DNA of 64,000 bases from Anisus vortex (taxonomy: Eukaryota > Mollusca > Gastropoda > Planorbidae): contig OX421499.1 of the NCBI GenBank assembly GCA_949126835.1, positions 7,705,026-7,769,025 on the forward strand, written 5' to 3'. A model generated the notes under the pieces. It had not been told where the DNA came from and did not search any database. It worked only from the letters and a program-made list of their open reading frames with translations. Below are positions 59,801 to 64,000 of the stretch, in pieces. The first letter of the stretch is position 1, and every line of letters starts with the position of its first letter. The translations under genes and the position numbers were made by a program.

Positions 59801-60905
59801 TTGATTGAGGCATGATTGCTGAACTTCAATCTTCATTTATGATGCGTAGATTATTCTACTACGATGTTATGTTCAGTCACGAGAATTACTAGAGTCTTGT
59901 GTTAAAAGAGAGAATGGTCATGTGAAAAGGGATGATTTTTAGTTTAGTTAACTTCTAGATCTTGTATGAACAAGACGTTTATGAAAATGAGTGTAACTGA
60001 ATACTAAATTGACTTAATTAAATCGTTTTTTCATGTTATAAAGATGCTTTTCTGAAATGGAAATATATTATATTTCAATGTAACGGATTTATATGTGATT
60101 AATGCAATGTGCTGCACACTAGTGTTACTTCGTTTGTTATAAATAAGAGCTGTTGTTGAGTTTGTCCAATTAAGACAGAACGAAGAAGTTAGAAGTTACA
60201 CTCATACAACATAAAGCAAACAAGAAAATATTATTTTAATAACTTGTTTAATGGTCAACAAAAACCACCATTAACTTACAATTTGTGCTTGAAAAAATGA
60301 TTTAATTAGCATTCCAATAGTGAATACAAATAGTTTACGTTCTTATTGTCATGGAAACCCATACACTTGAACTATTAGTTTTATATCTAAACATTGTATT
60401 TTAAGATGCTGCCTGGCGCACGACAAATGCTATCGCGAAACCATCTGCTCCATCTTGGAACAATTTGTCATGACTAAACAGTTTTGTAGCAGTGGTTCCT
60501 GTCGGTGTCTCGGTGAGTCACGGCACACGAAGTGTGTCAGCGTGAGTGGATGATGGAATGGATACACCGTGACGTTTAGATGGATAAATGTACGATAGAA
60601 TGGATGCGCTTTGATGAGTGCATGAACTTGGATTATATGGATGAATGAATGATTCGATGGATACGATTTGATGATTATATAGGTGCATTGATGAGTGCAT
60701 GAACATGGGTTACATGGATGATTTGATGGATATGATTCCATGATTATATGGATTAATTTTTTTTCAAAAGGTATCGATAGTTATCTAAAACTTGTGCCGC
60801 AAGTAGTTTACATTTTTAGATAAGATGACGGCGAGGGCTTATCCTATTGCTAAAAGATGTAGGCTGTCTCATGGAGCGGGCTTTAGGATGGTGTGGGCTT
60901 TCTGA
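55841..60905 (+). CDS. secreted phospholipase A2, four coding exons (about 131 aa)
   Basis: Exons: 55841-55901, 56305-56446, 60406-60512, 60820-60905 (396 nt in frame). All introns are GT/AG and the phases join (1, 2, 1). Exon 1 is a signal peptide (hydrophobic FALVVILSAALFLV). Exon 2 has a Ser-Lys-Arg possible propeptide site and the calcium loop YGSWCGLGGGGTP. Exon 3 starts with CCLAHDKCY, holding the catalytic His-Asp pair. So calcium-dependent hydrolysis of the sn-2 ester of phospholipids outside the cell is expected. The length suits secreted PLA2. Exon 4 (acceptor TTTACATTTTTAG, TGA at 60903) fits frame and size, but its cysteine spacing is unusual and the total (nine) is odd, so it is less sure. 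An acceptor TTTCTCAATAG at 55816-55826 suggests an untranslated exon upstream. Introns 1 and 2 carry transposon remnants. Digestive, defensive or venom-like use cannot be told from sequence. Confidence 0.82.
56027..56235. mobile_element. hAT-like miniature element in PLA2 intron 1
   Basis: 209 bp with inverted ends CAGCGGTTGGCAACCT and CAGGTGTCGGCAACCT. Flanks CTATTGAG and CTACTGAA agree at 6 of 8. Interior GCCAGACATGGCACGC and CTTTGGCACACG, as in the other copies. Confidence 0.85.
56767..57124 (+). mobile_element. TA-flanked repeat family, copy D (in PLA2 intron 2)
   Basis: (TA)n at 56767-56814, then the conserved body (AATCATATTAGTCAATTTGA, TCCTCGCTAGCTAAGTGG). A deletion removes most of the tRNA-like module up to TAGTCTATACC. 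It ends CAGGCAACGCCGGGCAATTT and AGCTTG, followed by TATATT. Confidence 0.7.
57125..57458. other. intron 2 sequence, nothing recognised
   Basis: GC-richer around 57150-57250. No supported feature. Confidence 0.35.
57459..57575 (+). pseudogene. THAP-like zinc-finger fragment
   Basis: A 38-codon frame from ATG encodes VCYFTGCTK, then FISFPIDVYKAKQCIVKVRR before a TAA. This resembles the start of a THAP domain (C-x(4)-C, then an F-P-x-D block and a basic W/C helix), as in P-element-like transposases. The second Cys-x2-His pair is absent. It lies inside PLA2 intron 2, so a transposon remnant is likelier than a gene. Confidence 0.35.
57576..58185. other. AT-rich intron 2 sequence
   Basis: No feature beyond a fragment near 58130-58165 (GTTCCTTCTAGATAGAAGATT) that resembles the LINE 3' UTR seen at 38.1 kb. 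Confidence 0.4.
58190..58264 (-). repeat. tRNA-like SINE head, minus strand
   Basis: The complement reads GGTCCTGTGGTTAGTTCACC (box A region) and GCGGGTTCTACCCC (box B region), about 25 bases apart. No folded tRNA is claimed. Confidence 0.45.
58265..58955. other. intron 2 sequence, nothing firm
   Basis: A G-run lies at 58593-58606. Short frames at 58560-58748 are unrecognised. Confidence 0.35.
58975..59440 (+). pseudogene. LINE reverse transcriptase C-terminal fragment, plus strand
   Basis: ILLYGAETWIIT (59008-59043), a frameshifted stretch, then RRWKWIGHTLRRPDSSTTRQ and KRKKGRPRMTWRTELEADSK (59188-59325). These are hallmark phrases of animal LINE RT C-termini. The frame shifts again after WGQLG. 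It lies in PLA2 intron 2. Confidence 0.85.
59490..60400. other. AT-rich intron 2 sequence
   Basis: The words TGTGCTTG(T/A)AAAAATGATTTAATTAGCATTC occur at 59639 and 60283, a pair of related segments. No gene. Confidence 0.4.
60540..60755. repeat. degenerate ATGG-rich repeat in PLA2 intron 3
   Basis: GATGAGTGCATGAAC occurs at 60614 and 60691 with similar flanks, amid GATGGAT/GAATGAAT words. Confidence 0.7.
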
Positions 60906-61045
60906 TAATCTGCGTTTTCTGTTGGTATTTGCTTTCATGGCGTGTAAACTATCAATTTATTTTCTATTTATCGAATATTTTCTTCTTCAATGTTTGTTTT
61001 TAAGCTTAAGTAAATTTGTCTAATATGTTTATGTAAGCGTAATCC

Positions 61046-61051
61046 AATAAA
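61046..61051 (+). terminator. candidate polyadenylation signal of the PLA2 gene
   Basis: AATAAA in AATCCAATAAATTG, about 140 bp after the predicted stop. A second overlapping AATAAAA follows at about 61058. Confidence 0.4.
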
Positions 61052-61224
61052 TTGATTAATAAAAATGTACTTGTGTAGACATTTAATATGTAATAATTTA
61101 TGTATTAACCAAAAGCATTTTCAAATTTGCTAGTAGAATAAATTTATATATGTTTTTTTCACATTTATTGTCTAGATAAAATAAATATTTATTTTCTAAA
61201 TCCATTCTATTATTTTAGTCAGTG

Positions 61225-62259
61225 TGTTACGAAACGTAAATTCCCTACATTGTAATGTTAATAAACCAACTAAATCATTTAAGCGAATTGCGTTTAAACG
61301 ATATAAAATATTTCTCAGCTCAAAGTTTCCCCCGGGTTTTTTCTAACCTAATTTGAGCATTATTGTTTTTTTATTAACCTCGATAAAACATGAACTGGGC
61401 ACGTACCTACAGCGTGTCAAGGCCGTCCGGTCTCTCCTTATTTTGTTAGAGCATTATTGCTTGTTCTTAATAAAAAGTACCTGATCACGCAGTCAACATG
61501 CAGGCTTGATTAAAATATTCGTGTCACTAGGCTGTCTGGTTTTTCCAACGATTGACCCGTAATATATTTCTACGCGATTCGACACTTTTAGTCAGTTCTT
61601 GGCTTGCATTCGATCTAGTAACATCAAATATTCTCCGCTCTGAGTATCGTTTCTATTTGATTTGCATTATGGAAAATTTATTATTCTACTATTAACTACA
61701 ATGCTATATGTTCATTGAGGATATTCATTACTAATTGGAATATGTGTATTTCTTGATTGTGTATATAATATTATTTGGATTCCTACTGGATTGATGTTGT
61801 AAATTAAACCAAATTTATCGTTGCTTTCTACACAACTTGGTTAATGTCAATATATCAAAGTTATCTACATGTGTGTATGTGTAATATTTATTCAACTATA
61901 TTAATAATCTACACTACCACTCAACATCGAGGTTCTTGCTGTATAATATGAGCCACACAAATAATTATACATGAAGTAAATCAACTGAAAACTCTAAAAC
62001 TACGCTATGTGAATTGCCAGGGGATACTAAGAACCACGGAATACTCTAGACAACTACAAATAAACTTCAGAATGATATAATAAGATCTTCACTAATACAA
62101 GGATACTCACACTAATAATAACAATACTATAACTATTATTTTCATAAATTGAATGGGGGCTCTAGCCGTAATAACATTATAAATCATAATTATACTTGTG
62201 TGATCTAAATAGAAGGTCTCATCCATAATTTATTATGGTGAATAAATTGCCTTGTAATA
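61225..62259 (+). repeat. 5' LTR, 1,035 bp
   Basis: Starts TGTTACGAAACG and ends CCTTGTAATA. It is homologous over its full length to the solo LTR at 22354-23390, with scattered substitutions and small indels. Confidence 0.93.
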
Positions 62260-62262
62260 AAA

Positions 62263-62279
62263 TGGGTTTTGCTCGTCAG
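62263..62279 (+). promoter_or_regulatory. putative primer-binding site
   Basis: TGGGTTTTGCTCGTCAG begins three bases after the LTR, with the TGG expected opposite a tRNA CCA end. The priming tRNA is not identified. Confidence 0.45.
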
Positions 62280-62663
62280 TGATTTACTAACAAACGTTTA
62301 GAGGATTTACTTCAACTTCAAGAATCGTTATACTATTTACACAAACTATTTACAACTGCCGTAATACATACTCGTAACTTGGATGGATTGTGTTGGAAAA
62401 TATGAACAATATACAATATACTAAAGATTGTGATTGAATTGAACATTGCTATTGAGAATCGGAAAACTTAACTATTCAGCCTGGAAAATTATCTGGTGTA
62501 TTACCTTATCGAACAAAGTAACTCTAAGAAAGTATTATTTTTATGACCTTGTTGTGACAAATCTGAACTGTGTGGTATAGTGAATTATTCAAAGGACAGA
62601 AAGTAAGTTGGACACTTTTATTGTATTATTAACAAGATTTACAGTAACTTTTAATAATATAAA

Positions 62664-64000
62664 ATGGAAGCCACAAATAATCTTACATTGGATCCAGAGA
62701 TATTTGATCTAACCTCAGAACAGCTTAATAAAATGTCAATGATACAATTAAAAGAATTGGCTAAATCATTGGGCATTTCTATCACAGAAACTAGGCCATC
62801 AAAAACTAAATTACTTCAAGAGGTAACTGAGTGTTTAAGAAAACAAGGTACACTAATTATTGAAGAAACTACTGCTAATGATAACATTAATGATGAATCA
62901 GATGATGAATTACCTTTTCCTATAAAACAAAGAGTAAAGCATACAACTGGTGACTTAAGTGAAGAATTGAAATTTAAACTTGAGTTAAGAAAGATGGAAT
63001 TAGAGATGGAAAGAGAAAGAGAAAACAAGAGAATTGAGATGGAAAGAGAGAGAGAAAGCCAGAGAATTGAGATGGAAAGAGAAATAGCAAGAGAGAAAAT
63101 AGCAAGCCAAGAAAGAATTGAGATAGCAAGGTCTCGTACGTCAAATCATTCGAATGCAAGCTCTGAAGCAGATGCAGAACTGTATAAGTTTAAGAAACAT
63201 ATTCCAGTTTTTGAAGATAATTCGGTGGAAGAGTTCTTCATGATTTTCGAGAGAAACGCTAGAGACTATCAATTTCCCGAGGGCAAGAAAGCTATACTCC
63301 TACGCTCAGCTCTGAACAAAGGAAAGGCACTTGATGTTGTATTAAGTCTTACTGAAGAGGAATTGTATGATTATGAACTGATCAAGAATAGAGTACTGCT
63401 AAGTTATGCACTAACACCTGAAAAATATAGAAAAGTGTTTCGTGAGTCTAAGAAAGAACAGGAACAATCCCATGTTGATTTTCTAAGACAGAAAAAGAAA
63501 TATTTTGAAAGATGGATTCGATCCAAAGGTGTAAACAAAGACTTTGATAAATTAGCTAATCTTATGCTAATGGAAGACTTTAACAATAACATCAGAGGTG
63601 ATGTAAGAATACATTTAGCAGACAAAGGTGTAGAACAAGTAGAAACAGCAGCAGTGATGGCAGACGAATATGTTATTATCCATTCCAGCAATAAATTTAC
63701 AACAGTTGATAAATCTAAATTCCAGAATCGAGATATGAAGGTAGAAAAGAAAACCATGAATCCAAATGAATCCTATCAATCAAAGAGACATCAGCAGAGC
63801 AATGAAGGTCCAACAAATTCCAAGCCAACCTGTAGCCATTGTAAACGAATTGGACATACTAAGGAAAAGTGCTGGATATTGAATGGGAACCCGAATAAAA
63901 AGAATGTTGTCTTATCGTATGTAGCCATGCCAAAGCAAAGAACTCATGTAAATGTAAAGAAGGATGTTAGAACTCAAACAGAGATACCTAGTGCTAATGC
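62664..64000 (+). CDS. gag (start of gag-pol), open at the window end
   Basis: At least 445 codons from ATG 62664 without a stop, about 400 bp after the LTR. Residues about 19-56 (MSMIQLKELAKSLGISI and following) resemble a SAP/HeH-like helix-extended-loop DNA-binding fold. Residues about 100-150 are a Glu/Arg-rich coiled coil. About 171-346 match the capsid/SCAN-like gag region of Gmr1-like Gypsy elements. A CCHC knuckle CSHCKRIGHTKEKCW lies at about 390-404. This gag keeps the capsid segment that the element at 3360-9279 seems to lack. Protease, integrase and RT should follow outside the window. There are no frameshifts in the visible part, so this copy may be intact. Confidence 0.9.
   Translation, partial: MEATNNLTLDPEIFDLTSEQLNKMSMIQLKELAKSLGISITETRPSKTKLLQEVTECLRKQGTLIIEETTANDNINDESDDELPFPIKQRVKHTTGDLSEELKFKLELRKMELEMERERENKRIEMERERESQRIEMEREIAREKIASQERIEIARSRTSNHSNASSEADAELYKFKKHIPVFEDNSVEEFFMIFERNARDYQFPEGKKAILLRSALNKGKALDVVLSLTEEELYDYELIKNRVLLSYALTPEKYRKVFRESKKEQEQSHVDFLRQKKKYFERWIRSKGVNKDFDKLANLMLMEDFNNNIRGDVRIHLADKGVEQVETAAVMADEYVIIHSSNKFTTVDKSKFQNRDMKVEKKTMNPNESYQSKRHQQSNEGPTNSKPTCSHCKRIGHTKEKCWILNGNPNKKNVVLSYVAMPKQRTHVNVKKDVRTQTEIPSAN

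Larger units (their letters stand above)
61225..64000 (+). mobile_element. Ty3/Gypsy-like LTR retrotransposon, 5' part only
   Basis: A complete 5' LTR, a primer-binding-type site and a gag ORF that is open to the window end. The left flank is AGTG (61221-61224), so the right target copy outside the window should also be AGTG. It lies about 320 bp after the PLA2 stop, on the same strand. Confidence 0.9.

Noticed and set aside
63404..63757. 117-codon minus-strand frame
   Set aside because: Shadow of the gag gene on the plus strand.

Overview
The window looks like a piece of a repeat-rich, AT-rich animal genome. Genes are sparse, their exons are interrupted by introns with GT/AG sites, and mobile elements of many kinds are nested in one another. 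The repeat types (tRNA-derived SINEs, hAT and piggyBac-type miniature elements, several LINE 3' ends, Ty3/Gypsy elements) and a secreted phospholipase A2 gene fit an invertebrate. A gastropod mollusc is my best guess, but that is inference; no species-diagnostic gene is visible.

Layout. 1-15.3 kb: a truncated SINE, a pyrimidine-rich tract, then one 42-bp satellite array of about 211 units (528-15313). A 5,920-bp LTR retrotransposon (3360-9279, minus strand) splits it, with a 4-bp target duplication and nearly identical 279-bp LTRs. Its single long ORF carries gag, three zinc knuckles, a protease motif, an integrase and only the start of a reverse transcriptase, so integrase lies upstream of RT. 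15.3-33.7 kb: no convincing host gene; minisatellites, TATC/TA/GA microsatellites, SINEs, hAT-like elements, LINE 3' ends, and a solo LTR nested in a hAT-like element. 33.7-37.5 kb: a second satellite, unit 50 bp, about 75 copies. 37.5-43.5 kb: LINE ends, hAT-like elements, SINEs and three 81-bp TTAA-flanked miniature elements.

43.6-46.5 kb: a two-exon host gene encoding a disordered protein of about 575 aa that I do not recognise. 46.5-55.4 kb: SINEs, a composite transposon with a 44-bp minisatellite inside it, a 15-bp tandem array and degraded LINEs. 55.8-61.1 kb: a secreted phospholipase A2 gene in four small exons, with a hAT-like element in intron 1 and LINE, THAP-like and SINE remnants in intron 2. 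61.2-64 kb: the 5' LTR and gag of a second Ty3/Gypsy-like element, running off the window; its family is the one that left the solo LTR at 22.4 kb.

How the parts relate: only two host genes are supported, and nothing suggests they work together. Most of the sequence records repeated amplification and insertion. The very long open frames over the satellites are by-products of unit lengths divisible by three, not proteins.
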